Assembly: GCF_936927845.1 (NCBI RefSeq)
Contig: NZ_CAKZHV010000059.1
Coordinates: 243,557 to 307,556 of the forward strand
Length of the DNA: 64,000 bases
From: an uncultured Sphingomonas sp.
Lineage (GTDB): Bacteria > Pseudomonadota > Alphaproteobacteria > Sphingomonadales > Sphingomonadaceae
Direction: 5' to 3'
Both the position numbers and the translations under genes were made by a program. The notes beneath the pieces were generated by a model, which saw only the letters and a program-made list of their open reading frames with translations, made no database searches and was not told the DNA's origin. This document shows, in pieces, positions 17,197-25,834 of the stretch. Numbering within the stretch: position 1 is the first letter of the stretch; every line of letters begins with the position of its first letter.

Positions 17197-18243
17197 ATGG
17201 CCGCTACACGTTCTGGCACCCTGCCGATGGCGGCCGACCTGTACGGCGATCTCGAACCCAGCCCCAAGGCGACGTGGCGCGACCATGTGCCCGGCCTCGT
17301 CATCGTCGCGGCGGGCACGCTGGCGGCGGGGTTCATCTCCGACCATTATGGCGCGCCGCTGACGCTGATGTCGCTGCTGATCGGGCTGGCGCTCAATTTC
17401 CTGTCGGCCGATGCGCGGCTGACGCCGGGTCTGGGCTTTGCGTCACGCTCGCTGCTGCGCTGGGGCATCGTGCTGGTGGGCTTGCGCGTCACCTTCGGGC
17501 AGATCGTGGCGCTGGGGCCGGTCGCGTTGTTAGCGGTGCTGGTCATCGTCGCGGTGACGATCGGCTGCGGCGTGCTGGTGGGTCGGCGGCTCGGCTTCGA
17601 CGCGGCATTCGGCACGCTGGCGGGCGGCGCGGTCGCGATCTGCGGCGCGAGCGCGGCGATGGCGCTGGCGACGACGCTGGGCGAGCGCCGCGCGAGCCAG
17701 GCGCAACTGACACTGGTGCTGGTCGGCATCTCGGCGCTGAGCGCTTTGGCGATGGTCACGTACCCGTTCGTCGCGCACTGGCTGCACATGAGCGACCTGA
17801 AGGCGGGGTTTCTGCTCGGTGCGTCGATCCACGACGTCGCGCAGGCGCTTGGTGCCGGTTACTCCTATTCCGACGCCGCCGGGCAGATCGCCGCCATCGT
17901 CAAGCTGACGCGCGTCGCGCTGCTCGCCCCCGTGCTCGCGATCGTCGCGATGTTCCTGCCGCGCGGCGAAACGTCGGGCAAGCGGCAGGGGCTGCCGTGG
18001 TTCGTCGTCGGCTTCTTCATGCTGGCGGGCATCAACTCGACCGGGTTCATCCCCGCGATCGTCACCGGCACCGCCGAGCGCGTCGCCGCCGCGTTGCTCG
18101 CCGCCGCGGTCACCGCCACCGCGATCCGATCGCCGCTGTCGCAGTTGCTGGAGGCCGGGCCGCGGCCGATGCTGGTAATCGCGGCATCGACGCTGTGCGC
18201 GTTCCTGCTGGCACTCGGCGCGGCGGTGTTCCTGATCGGCTAG
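17197..18243 (+). CDS. YeiH-family (UPF0324) putative sulfate/sulfite exporter
   Basis: Polytopic membrane protein, about 348 aa with ~10 hydrophobic segments. Family landmarks are GGAVAICGASAAMAL and GASIHDVAQALGAGYSYSDAAG. The family is annotated as putative sulfate exporter. Its position in a cluster that would release sulfite, divergent from the MFS gene and next to the LacI regulator, supports export of sulfite or sulfate as its job here (inference). I chose ATG 17197 with GGGA upstream; ATG 17227 is a possible shorter start. Its stop codon lies in a 13-bp sequence that is repeated over the stop of lacI. Confidence 0.85.
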   Translation: MAATRSGTLPMAADLYGDLEPSPKATWRDHVPGLVIVAAGTLAAGFISDHYGAPLTLMSLLIGLALNFLSADARLTPGLGFASRSLLRWGIVLVGLRVTFGQIVALGPVALLAVLVIVAVTIGCGVLVGRRLGFDAAFGTLAGGAVAICGASAAMALATTLGERRASQAQLTLVLVGISALSALAMVTYPFVAHWLHMSDLKAGFLLGASIHDVAQALGAGYSYSDAAGQIAAIVKLTRVALLAPVLAIVAMFLPRGETSGKRQGLPWFVVGFFMLAGINSTGFIPAIVTGTAERVAAALLAAAVTATAIRSPLSQLLEAGPRPMLVIAASTLCAFLLALGAAVFLIG

Positions 18244-18273
18244 CTGCCGCCAGAAGCTTTCTGATCGGCTAGC
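18232..18273. repeat. 13-bp direct repeat across two convergent stop codons
   Basis: CTGATCGGCTAGC occurs at 18232-18244 and at 18261-18273. The first copy contains the TAG stop of the YeiH-family gene, the second the reverse-strand TAG stop of the LacI gene. Probably a small local duplication. Confidence 0.7.
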
Positions 18274-19258
18274 CGGTCGAGTCGCGCACCATCAGCGCGT
18301 GGGGCAGTTCGCGCTGCTCGAACGTCTCGTCGGGGGTCAGCAGCAGGTCGGCGGCGTTCCAGGCGAGGTCGCGCACCGGCTGGCGCATGGTGGTGAGCGG
18401 CGGCCAGACATAGCTCGCGAGCGGATCGTCGCCGAACCCCGCGATCGCGACCTCGCCCGGCACCTTGACCCCACGCCGATGCGCCGCGGCGAGCGCGCCC
18501 GCCGCCATGTCGTCCGATGCCGCGAAGATCGCGCTCGGCGGCTGGGGAAGCGACAGCATCGCCTCGGCCGCGCGCGCGCCGCTGGCGAAATCATAGTCGC
18601 CCTGCTCGATCAGTTCGGGCTCGGGCGCGATCCCGCCTTCTGCCAGCGCCGCCAGATAGCCCTCATGCCGCTGCGCGCTGGTCGCGAAATCGCGTTGGCC
18701 GACGATGTGACCGATGCGCCGATGCCCGAGCGACAGCAAGTGGCGCGTCAACTCGACGGCGGCGGCGCGATTGTCGATGAAGACGGCCGCGCTCGCCTCC
18801 GGCCGGCGTCCCGGCGAGACGCGGACCACGCGTACGCCGCGTTCCTTCAGATAATCGAGCACGTCGTCGTGGTCGCTGACCGGCGGGGTCAGGATCAGCC
18901 CGTCGAGGTGACTGGTCGCGACCAAGGCCTCGACCTCCTCCAGCAGTTTCCCCGAGTTGCGATCGTACGGCTGCGCGATCATGCGGACGCCGTCGGCCTC
19001 GCAACGGTCGCGAATGCCGGTCTGCATGGCGTAAACGTAGGCGGGGCTGGGATTGTCGCAGATCAGCCCGATCTGGAAACTGCGTCGCCCAGCGAGCGAG
19101 CGCGCGGCGAGGCTGGGGCGGAAGTTCAAGGCGCGTACCGCCTCCTCGACCTTCTCGCGGGTCGCGGCGCCGACGTAGCGTTCCTTGTTGAGCACGCGGC
19201 TGACCGTCTTGATCGACACGCCCGCGCGTTCCGACACGTCCTTGATCGTCGAGCGCAA
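18269..19258 (-). CDS. LacI-family transcriptional regulator of the sulfosugar cluster
   Basis: A 329-aa LacI/GalR repressor. The helix-turn-helix and hinge are at the N-terminus (TIKDVSERAGVSIKTVSRVLN, shortened here, then AARSLAGRRS), followed by a periplasmic-binding-like sensor domain (IGLICDNPSP, DGLILTPP, FAASDDMAAGAL, PLTTMRQPVRDLAW). I chose the TTG at 19258 with GGGAAGGGA just upstream; the frame upstream has no similarity. The cluster contains three related palindromes of LacI type (12105, 13262, 17131), making this the obvious local regulator. The inducer is likely sulfoquinovose or a derivative (inference). Confidence 0.87.
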   Translation of the reverse strand: MRSTIKDVSERAGVSIKTVSRVLNKERYVGAATREKVEEAVRALNFRPSLAARSLAGRRSFQIGLICDNPSPAYVYAMQTGIRDRCEADGVRMIAQPYDRNSGKLLEEVEALVATSHLDGLILTPPVSDHDDVLDYLKERGVRVVRVSPGRRPEASAAVFIDNRAAAVELTRHLLSLGHRRIGHIVGQRDFATSAQRHEGYLAALAEGGIAPEPELIEQGDYDFASGARAAEAMLSLPQPPSAIFAASDDMAAGALAAAHRRGVKVPGEVAIAGFGDDPLASYVWPPLTTMRQPVRDLAWNAADLLLTPDETFEQRELPHALMVRDSTG

Positions 19259-19322
19259 TGACGTCCCTTCCCTCACCAACCCGTAGTGCACGGCGAAGGC
19301 GGGCGCGACAATGGCCGACGCG

Positions 19323-20066
19323 TCACCGGGCGGGCGGCAGCGCCCGTTCGACCAGTGGCGCCAAGCGGTCGGCGATGCGCTCCACCCCGCGCGCATTCGG
19401 ATGAACGCGGTCGCCCTGCATCAATGCGGGGTTCCCGATCACACCGTCGAGAATGAACGGGTAGAGCGCGTCGTCGTAGCGGCGGGCGAGATCGGGCCAG
19501 ATCGCGTCGAACGCGGCAACGTAGTCGGGGCCGAGGTTCGGCGGCGCGCGCATGCCCGTCAGCAGCACCGGCAGCTTGCGACGTTTCAACTCGTCCAGCA
19601 TCGCGACCATGTTCGCGCGCGTTTCCGCGGGCGAAATCTGCCGCAGCACGTCGTTGCCGCCGAGCCCCAGCATCACGAGGTCGGGCGCGCGTTTCTGCTG
19701 GTCGAGCACGAAGGAAAGCCGCTGCCGCCCCGCCGCGGTGGTGTCACCCGACACGGCCGCGTTGACGATCGTCGCGTTGATGCCGGCGCGGCGCAGGCGC
19801 GCCTGGATCGCGTCGGGCAGGCTCTGCCCGCGCTCCAGCCCGTAGCCCGCGTACAGGCTGTCGCCGAACGCGAGCACCACGCGCTCGGGCCCTTGCGGAC
19901 GCGCGACCTCGGCCGGGGCCGCCGCGGTCGCGTCGTTCGTCATCACGTTGGCGACCGGCGCGGGGGTGGAGGCTTGACGCTCGCAACCCGCCACCGACAT
20001 GGCGGCGAGCATAACGGCCGCGATGCGCGTCACCGACTTGGCTGAGAACAAGGGCGTTTTCCTCAT
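19323..20066 (-). CDS. tesA: Arylesterase / lysophospholipase, SGNH hydrolase (TesA-like lipoprotein)
   Basis: GDSL/SGNH esterase, 247 aa. Block I FGDSLYAGYGL holds the nucleophilic Ser, block III GLGGNDVL the oxyanion Gly/Asn, and block V GDRVHPNARG the Asp and His. The N-terminal signal peptide ends in a lipobox (SVAGC), so this copy is probably a lipoprotein rather than a soluble periplasmic TesA. Its start codon overlaps, on the opposite strand, the ATG of the ABC ATPase (CATG at 20064-20067); the divergent tesA/ybbA arrangement is widely conserved in proteobacteria. Confidence 0.87.
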   Translation of the reverse strand: MRKTPLFSAKSVTRIAAVMLAAMSVAGCERQASTPAPVANVMTNDATAAAPAEVARPQGPERVVLAFGDSLYAGYGLERGQSLPDAIQARLRRAGINATIVNAAVSGDTTAAGRQRLSFVLDQQKRAPDLVMLGLGGNDVLRQISPAETRANMVAMLDELKRRKLPVLLTGMRAPPNLGPDYVAAFDAIWPDLARRYDDALYPFILDGVIGNPALMQGDRVHPNARGVERIADRLAPLVERALPPAR

Positions 20067-20739
20067 GGCGACCGATACCGACACGCCTCCTATGGTGATC
20101 GACGCGCGCGATGTCACCTTGACGCTGGGCGAGACGCCGGTGCTGCGCGGCATCTCCCTGCGGGTGGCACGAGGCGAGAGCGTCGCGCTGCTGGGAGCAT
20201 CGGGTTCGGGCAAATCGTCGCTGATGGCGGTGCTGACCGGGCTGGAGCGCGCGAGCGGTGGCAGCGTAACGATCGACGGGCTCAATTTCAGCGCGCTCGG
20301 CGAGGACGAGCTGGCACGCGCGCGGCGCGGGCGGATCGGGATCGTGTTGCAGGCCTTTCACCTGCTTACCACGATGACCGCGCGCGAGAATGTCGCGGTG
20401 CCGCTCGAACTTGCGGGCAATGCCGAGGCGTGGAACCGCGCGAGCGACGAGTTGGCCGCGGTCGGGCTCGCGCACCGGCTCGACCATTATCCCGCGCAAA
20501 TGTCGGGCGGCGAGCAGCAGCGGGTCGCGATCGCGCGCGCACTCGCGCCGCGGCCGCCGATCGTGTTCGCCGACGAGCCGACCGGCAATCTGGATACCGC
20601 GACGGGTGCCGCGGTGATGGATCTGCTGTTCGCGCGGCAGGCGGCATTGGGCGCGACGCTGGTGGTGATCACCCATGACCACGCGCTCGCCGCGCGCTGC
20701 GACCGCACGGTGACGCTCGCCGACGGGCGGATCGCGTGA
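20065..20739 (+). CDS. ybbA: ABC transporter ATP-binding protein (YbbA-like)
   Basis: ATPase of a MacB/LolD-type exporter, 224 aa. Walker A GASGSGKSSL, Q-loop QAFHLLT, signature MSGGEQQR, Walker B IVFADEPTGNLD and H-loop VITHDH are all present. It overlaps the following permease gene by 4 bp (GTGA), so the two form one transporter. Start is uncertain: ATG 20065 overlaps the divergent tesA start, while ATG 20095 gives a more typical N-terminus (MVIDARDVTL). Confidence 0.9.
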   Translation: MATDTDTPPMVIDARDVTLTLGETPVLRGISLRVARGESVALLGASGSGKSSLMAVLTGLERASGGSVTIDGLNFSALGEDELARARRGRIGIVLQAFHLLTTMTARENVAVPLELAGNAEAWNRASDELAAVGLAHRLDHYPAQMSGGEQQRVAIARALAPRPPIVFADEPTGNLDTATGAAVMDLLFARQAALGATLVVITHDHALAARCDRTVTLADGRIA

Positions 20740-23234
20740 GCGGCTGGCGCTTCGCGTGGGGCGTCGCGCGGCGCGAGCTCGACTGGCGCTTTCGCGGGCT
20801 GCGCATCCTGGTCGCGTGCCTGTTCCTCGGCGTCGCCGCGCTTGCCGCGATCGGCGGACTGGCGGCGGCGGTCGGCGACGAGCTGGCGGCACGCGGCGCG
20901 ACGATTCTTGGCGGCGACGTCGAATTCTCCGTCTCGCAGCGGCGCGCGAGCGCCGACGAACGCGCGCTGTTCGCGGCGGCGGGACACGTGTCCGAGACGA
21001 TCCGGATGCAGGCGAACGCGGTCACCCCATCCGGCGGCGCGCCGATCCAGTTGAAGGCGGTGGACGATGCCTACCCGCTCTACGGGCAGGTCCGGCTGGC
21101 CGACGGGCGCCGCGCGACGCGGCCGCCCGCGGATGCAGCGTGGATCGCACCCGCCCTCGCCAGCCGGCTCGGGCTCAGGCGCGGCGCGACGATCGGGTTC
21201 GGCAGCGCGACGGTCCGCGTCGACGGCGTCATCGCCGACGAACCCGATCGGCTGGGCGAGGGCTTCACGCTCGGCCCCGTCGTGCTTGTGTCGATCGCGA
21301 CGCTCGAGCGGACCAACCTGGTTCAGCCGGGCAGCCTCTACGACACGCGCTACCGCGTTCGTCTGCCGGCCAGCACCAGCCCCGACGCGATCGCGGCGCG
21401 GGTCATGCGCGCCTTTCCCGCCGGCGGGTGGGAGACGAAGACGCGCGACCGCGCCTCGCCCGGCGCGTCGCGCTTCATCGATCGCATGGGCGAGTTCCTG
21501 ACGCTGGTCGGCCTCGCCGCGCTCGCGATTGCGGGGATCGGCGTCGGCGGCGGCGTGTCTTCGTTCCTGAGCGCGCGGCGCGGCGGGATCGCGACGTTGA
21601 AGACGCTGGGCGCGACCGGCGGCGACATCGCGCGCATCTACGTGGCTGAGATCGGGGTCGCGACGGTCATCGGCGTGGCGGCGGGGCTGGCGGCAGGCGC
21701 CGCGGCGATCCCGCTGCTCGCCGAAGCGCTCGGCCGCGTGCTGCCGGTCGAGGTCGGGTTGGCGATCGCGCCATGGCCGTTCGCGCGCGCCGCACTCTAC
21801 GGCGCGCTGATCGCGGTCGCCTTCGCCGCGCCGCCGATCGCGGCGGCGAGCGCGACGCCCACCGCCGGGTTGCTGCGCGGCGCGCTTGCGCCGCTCCGCG
21901 CAGCCCCGTGGCGCGCGCGGCTGGTGGCGCTGGCGGCGGGCGGTGCGGCGGTCGCGCTCGCGATCGGCACCTCGGCGCAGCCCGCGCTCGCCGCCGGGTT
22001 CCTGGGCGCGCTCGCCGCGACGCTGCTGCTGCTCGCCGCGCTTGGCCGGGCCGTTCGCGTCGCGGCACGCCGCCTGCCAGCACCACGGCGTCCGCTGCCG
22101 CGGCTCGCGCTCGCCGCGCTGCACCGGCCCGGCGCGCGCACCGAGGCGCTGGTGGTGGCGCTCGGCCTGGGCTTGACGCTGTTCGTGCTGCTGACCGCGA
22201 TCCGCACCAGCATCGACGCGGCGATCGCGACCACGGTGCCGGCGCGCGCACCCGCGCTGTTCGTGCTCGACGTCCCGCGCGACCGTGCGGCCGAGTTCCG
22301 CCGCATCGTCGCACGCGTCGCCCCCGGCGCGGCGGTGACAACCGTGCCGCTGTTGCGCGGGACCATCACCGCCTATGGCCGCACGCGCGTCGCCGATCTG
22401 AAGCAATTGCCCGAGGGCGCCTGGGCGCTGCGCGGCGAGCGCGGGCTGACCTACGCCGACACGCTGCCCGCGGGCAGCACGATCACCGCCGGCCGGTGGT
22501 GGCCGCGCCGCTATGCCGGCCCCCCGCTCGTCTCGGTCGACGAGCGGCTGGCAAAAGCGCTCGATCTCACCATCGGCGATCCGCTGACGATCAGCGTGCT
22601 GGGGGTCGAGCGGAGCGCGCGCATCGCCTCGTTCCGCCGCATCCAGTGGGATACGCTCGGGTTCAACTTCGTGCTGGTGTTCTCTCCGGGCACGCTGGCG
22701 GACGTGCCGCACAATCTGGCCGCGACGATCGACGCGCCGAGCGGGCGGACGAGCGCGATCAACGCGGCGCTGCTCGCGCCGTTTCCGTCGTCAACGGCGA
22801 TCGAGGTACGCGGCGTGCTGTCGCTGGTGCGCGACCTCATCGGGCAGGTCGCGCTGGCGATCGCGGCGGCAGCCGGCGTCGCGGTGGCGGCGGGAATCGC
22901 GGTGCTGGTCGGCGCGATCGCGGCGGCACGCGAGGCGCGGACCTATGACGCGGTCGTGCTGAGGATGCTGGGCGCGACGCGCGCGCAGTTGATCGCGGCG
23001 CAACTGATCGAGTACGCGCTGCTGGGCGCAGTAGTCGCGGGTGTTGCGCTGCTGATCGGGCTGTCGGGCGCGTGGTACGTGGTGACGCGGATGTTCGACT
23101 TTCCTTGGGCACCCGATCCCCTGGCGGTCGCGGTCACTTTGGTCGCGGGACTGGGGGCGACGGTGTTGATCGGCGTGGCGGGTGCGTGGCCGATCATGCG
23201 CGTGCGGCCGGCGCGCGCGCTGCGCACGATCTGA
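20736..23234 (+). CDS. ybbP: ABC transporter permease, FtsX-like (YbbP-like)
   Basis: Large permease of 832 aa with two FtsX-type four-helix blocks and long periplasmic domains. One N-terminal TM segment (LRILVACLFLGVAALAAIGG) is followed by a MacB-like periplasmic domain; FtsX blocks lie around residues 255-400 (FLTLVGLAALAIAGIGVGGGV) and at the C-terminal end (VALAIAAAAGVAVAAGIAVL to the end RPARAL). Starts with GTG overlapping the stop of ybbA. Together with YbbA and TesA it matches a conserved module of unclear substrate, proposed to act on lipids or envelope metabolites. Confidence 0.88.
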   Translation: MSGWRFAWGVARRELDWRFRGLRILVACLFLGVAALAAIGGLAAAVGDELAARGATILGGDVEFSVSQRRASADERALFAAAGHVSETIRMQANAVTPSGGAPIQLKAVDDAYPLYGQVRLADGRRATRPPADAAWIAPALASRLGLRRGATIGFGSATVRVDGVIADEPDRLGEGFTLGPVVLVSIATLERTNLVQPGSLYDTRYRVRLPASTSPDAIAARVMRAFPAGGWETKTRDRASPGASRFIDRMGEFLTLVGLAALAIAGIGVGGGVSSFLSARRGGIATLKTLGATGGDIARIYVAEIGVATVIGVAAGLAAGAAAIPLLAEALGRVLPVEVGLAIAPWPFARAALYGALIAVAFAAPPIAAASATPTAGLLRGALAPLRAAPWRARLVALAAGGAAVALAIGTSAQPALAAGFLGALAATLLLLAALGRAVRVAARRLPAPRRPLPRLALAALHRPGARTEALVVALGLGLTLFVLLTAIRTSIDAAIATTVPARAPALFVLDVPRDRAAEFRRIVARVAPGAAVTTVPLLRGTITAYGRTRVADLKQLPEGAWALRGERGLTYADTLPAGSTITAGRWWPRRYAGPPLVSVDERLAKALDLTIGDPLTISVLGVERSARIASFRRIQWDTLGFNFVLVFSPGTLADVPHNLAATIDAPSGRTSAINAALLAPFPSSTAIEVRGVLSLVRDLIGQVALAIAAAAGVAVAAGIAVLVGAIAAAREARTYDAVVLRMLGATRAQLIAAQLIEYALLGAVVAGVALLIGLSGAWYVVTRMFDFPWAPDPLAVAVTLVAGLGATVLIGVAGAWPIMRVRPARALRTI

Positions 23235-23253
23235 TCTGGTTGAACGAGGAAAG

Positions 23254-23697
23254 ATGCACAGTTCCTGGGGCAAGCCGGCGGCGGCACCGCTTACCGGCAG
23301 CCGCGACGAGCGCGAGGCGCAGCGCGGCGAGGCGCACGCGCGCCGCGTGGCCGAGCGGATCGCGGCGGCCGAGGCGCGAACCGAGGCGCGCGCCGCCGCG
23401 CGTGACGCGCAGGCGCAGCTACGCGAACGGCAACGCGAGCAGCGCCGCGCCGAGGAGGAACAGCGCCGCGCCGCGGCGGCAGACGCGCGCGATGCGCGGC
23501 CCAAGCGGCGCAGCAGCACCGGCTCGCTCGCGCGCACCGGCCACGCGACCGAGGAACGCGACACGCGGCATTACGCGACCGAGCTCGACCTCGATCGTCT
23601 GCGGCTGCTCCATCGCCGCGGCGCCTCAGTCGCCGCACTCGCGCACGCATTCAAGCTCAGCGAGGACGCGGTCGCCGCGGCACTGGCGAACGACTAG
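23254..23697 (+). CDS. Hypothetical Arg/Ala-rich coiled-coil protein
   Basis: A 147-aa protein not recognised as a known family. Residues ~18-85 are a highly charged Arg/Glu/Ala helix (EREAQRGEAHARRVAER and so on), probably a long single helix or coiled coil. The C-terminal ~35 residues (LDRLRLLHRRGASVAALAHAFKLSEDAVAAAL) resemble a small helix-turn-helix. ATG 23254 has GAACGAGGAAAG upstream. It follows ybbP by 19 bp and overlaps the end of the convergent SirB1-like gene by 4 bp. A DNA-associated function is a guess. Confidence 0.6.
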   Translation: MHSSWGKPAAAPLTGSRDEREAQRGEAHARRVAERIAAAEARTEARAAARDAQAQLRERQREQRRAEEEQRRAAAADARDARPKRRSSTGSLARTGHATEERDTRHYATELDLDRLRLLHRRGASVAALAHAFKLSEDAVAAALAND

Positions 23698-24500
23698 GTT
23701 CCCGCGAGCGAATCGAGCGCAGCGGCGATCCTGACCCGCGTCGCCGCGTCGCGCGTCACCTCCAGCATCGACCCCAGGCTCGCGCGCGCCGCGGCGATAT
23801 TGCCGCGCATCAGCGACAGGCGCGCATATTCCCACCACACGTGCGGATTGCCGGGCGCGAAGGTCGTCATCCGCTCGAACAACGTCAGCGCGCGCGCAGC
23901 ATCACCCGCGCGCTCGGCACGGGTCGCCTGGTTGATCAGCAGGCGGACGAGCACGTCGCGGTTCGCCATCGCCGCGACATGGTCGCCGCGCGGCACGGCG
24001 CCGGGTCCGAGCATCTGCTTGAGCAAGGCGGACAGCCCCTCCTGGCTCATCTCCTGCCCGTCGTTGAACGGGTCGATCAGCACCGGCGCGGTCGGCGGGC
24101 CGATCTGCGCCAGCACATGCCCGGGCGTGTTGAGCACGTCGGCGCTCCACCCGACGCGCCGCGCCGCCGCAACGAACAGGATCGCGAGGCTGATCGGCAT
24201 GCCCCGCCGCCGGTCGATGACGCGGATCAGATCGGCGTTGTCCGGATCGTCGTAATTCTCGCGGTCGCCCGAGAAGCCGTATTCGCCCGCGATCACCTCG
24301 GCCAGCGCCGCGCCCTGCGCGCTGGCGGACGGCGCGATGTCGGCGAGCGCGGCGATCCGCTCGGTGATCACGGTCAGCAGCTCGACATAAGGGTCTAGAT
24401 CGACCCCGGGATGGTCGAGCGCGGCGAGTTCGAGGGCAGCGGCGTCGAGCTGGATCGTCTCGTCCTCGACCAGCCCCAATTGGATGATGGCAGCGTCCAT
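23694..24500 (-). CDS. SirB1-family transglutaminase-like/TPR protein
   Basis: A 268-aa protein of the SirB1/YchA type. The transglutaminase-like domain is marked by DRENYDDPDNADL, DRRRGMPISLAIL and GWSADVLNTPGHVLAQI; the C-terminal part is TPR-like (DAARALTLFERMTTFAPGNPHVWWEYARLSLMRGN region). Biochemical function is unknown for the family. The start is uncertain: ATG 24500 gives a typical N-terminus, ATG 24575 extends it by 25 residues. It is divergent from the exonuclease III gene. Confidence 0.85.
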   Translation of the reverse strand: MDAAIIQLGLVEDETIQLDAAALELAALDHPGVDLDPYVELLTVITERIAALADIAPSASAQGAALAEVIAGEYGFSGDRENYDDPDNADLIRVIDRRRGMPISLAILFVAAARRVGWSADVLNTPGHVLAQIGPPTAPVLIDPFNDGQEMSQEGLSALLKQMLGPGAVPRGDHVAAMANRDVLVRLLINQATRAERAGDAARALTLFERMTTFAPGNPHVWWEYARLSLMRGNIAAARASLGSMLEVTRDAATRVRIAAALDSLAGT

Positions 24501-24610
24501 GATCGCTTGGACGGCCGTGGCGCGGGTTGGTTCCTCGTCATTTGGCCGCGTATATGCGGAACATACCAGCAACACCGAACGTCTAACTGCTTAATGGCCG
24601 GGCACAGCGC

Positions 24611-25384
24611 GTGAAGATCGCGACCTTCAACGTCAACGGCGTCAACGGCCGTCTGGCCGTGCTGCTGGGCTGGCTGGCGGAGGCGAGCCCCGATATCGTC
24701 TGCCTGCAGGAACTTAAAGCGCCGCAGGGGAAGTTCCCGGCCGCAGCGTTGCGCAGCGCGGGCTATGAGGCGGCGTGGCTCGGCCAGCCGCGCTGGAACG
24801 GCGTCGCGATCCTCAGCCGCGTCGGCGCGATCCATCCGACGCACACCGGTCTGCCCGACGATCCCGATCCGGCGCAGCGCCGCTACCTCGAGGCCGCGGT
24901 GAACGGCGTGATCGTCGCCACACTGTACCTACCCAATGGCAATCCGCGCCCCGGCGCACGCTTCGACTATAAGCTCGCCTGGTTCGACGCGCTGATCACG
25001 CGGGCGCGTTTCCTGATTGATAGCGGTGCGCCGGTGGTGCTGGCGGGCGACTTCAACGTGATGCCGACGCCGCGCGACGTCTACAAGCCCGAGCGCTGGG
25101 TCGACGACGCGCTGTTCGCGCCCGAGGTCCGTGCGGCCTTTGCGCGGCTGACGGCGCAGGGCTGGACCGACGCGCTGCGGCATCTGCACCCCGATGCCAC
25201 GCTCTACACCTTCTGGGATTACCTGCGCGACGCGTACGCGCGCGACGCGGGGCTGCGGATCGACCATCTGCTGCTCAGCCCCGCGCTCGCGCCCAGGCTC
25301 TCCGCCGCCGGGGTCGACCGGCACGTCCGCGGCTGGCCGCACGCGAGCGACCACGCGCCGACGTGGATCGTGCTGGACGACTGA
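24611..25384 (+). CDS. xth: Exodeoxyribonuclease III
   Basis: AP endonuclease/3'-5' exonuclease for base-excision repair, 257 aa, endonuclease/exonuclease/phosphatase fold. Metal and catalytic residues are visible: Asn in FNVNG, Glu in LQELK, Asp/Asn in LAGDFNVMP, and the C-terminal Asp-His of ASDHAPTW. Start is GTG 24611 giving MKIATFNVNG, the family N-terminus. A small GIY-YIG-like gene follows after 6 bp on the same strand and is probably co-transcribed. Confidence 0.95.
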   Translation: MKIATFNVNGVNGRLAVLLGWLAEASPDIVCLQELKAPQGKFPAAALRSAGYEAAWLGQPRWNGVAILSRVGAIHPTHTGLPDDPDPAQRRYLEAAVNGVIVATLYLPNGNPRPGARFDYKLAWFDALITRARFLIDSGAPVVLAGDFNVMPTPRDVYKPERWVDDALFAPEVRAAFARLTAQGWTDALRHLHPDATLYTFWDYLRDAYARDAGLRIDHLLLSPALAPRLSAAGVDRHVRGWPHASDHAPTWIVLDD

Positions 25385-25390
25385 CGCGCG

Positions 25391-25762
25391 ATGACGATGC
25401 CGCTTTCGGGTGAAGAGGTGATCGCGCGCGCGACGCGCACGGCCGCGACCTTCCGTGCGACGACGCGCGGCAGCGCACGCGCGGGTTATTCGGTCTACCT
25501 GATCCTGCTCCACAATCCGGCGCGACGGGTCGCGTGGGGCATCTATGTCGGGCAGACCGCGCGCGACCCCGACTGGCGGTTCGACCAGCACAAGGCCGGG
25601 TACAAGGCGAGCGGCGCGGTGAAGCGGTTCGGGGTGCAACTGCTGCCCGACCTCGTCGCGCACCTGAACCCGGTCGAGCGGTGGGAAGCGCTCGAGCTCG
25701 AAGCAGCGCTCGCGATCGCGCTCGGCGAGGCCGGGATCGGCTGGATCGAGGGTGGCCACTAA
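25391..25762 (+). CDS. Small GIY-YIG-like protein
   Basis: A 123-aa protein. Residues ~33-55 contain a pattern resembling the GIY-YIG nuclease core: YSVYLILL, then GIYVGQT, followed by Arg and His in RFDQHKAG and a Glu in the later helix (ERWEALELEAALA). In true GIY-YIG enzymes the two short motifs, the Arg and the Glu form the active site; here all could be present, with a longer spacing after the first strand. It sits 6 bp after xth, which supports a DNA-related role. Assignment is tentative. Confidence 0.55.
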   Translation: MTMPLSGEEVIARATRTAATFRATTRGSARAGYSVYLILLHNPARRVAWGIYVGQTARDPDWRFDQHKAGYKASGAVKRFGVQLLPDLVAHLNPVERWEALELEAALAIALGEAGIGWIEGGH

Positions 25763-25834
25763 CCGGTCAACACGTGCGATTGATTTGCAATAGCGCGCCC
25801 GCTATAGCGTCCTGACGAGGCGCCGTCGGGCGCG

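Noticed and set aside
20487..22712. A 741-codon minus-strand frame opposite ybbA/ybbP
   Set aside because: Low-complexity Arg/Ala/Gly composition and complete overlap with well-supported genes on the other strand.
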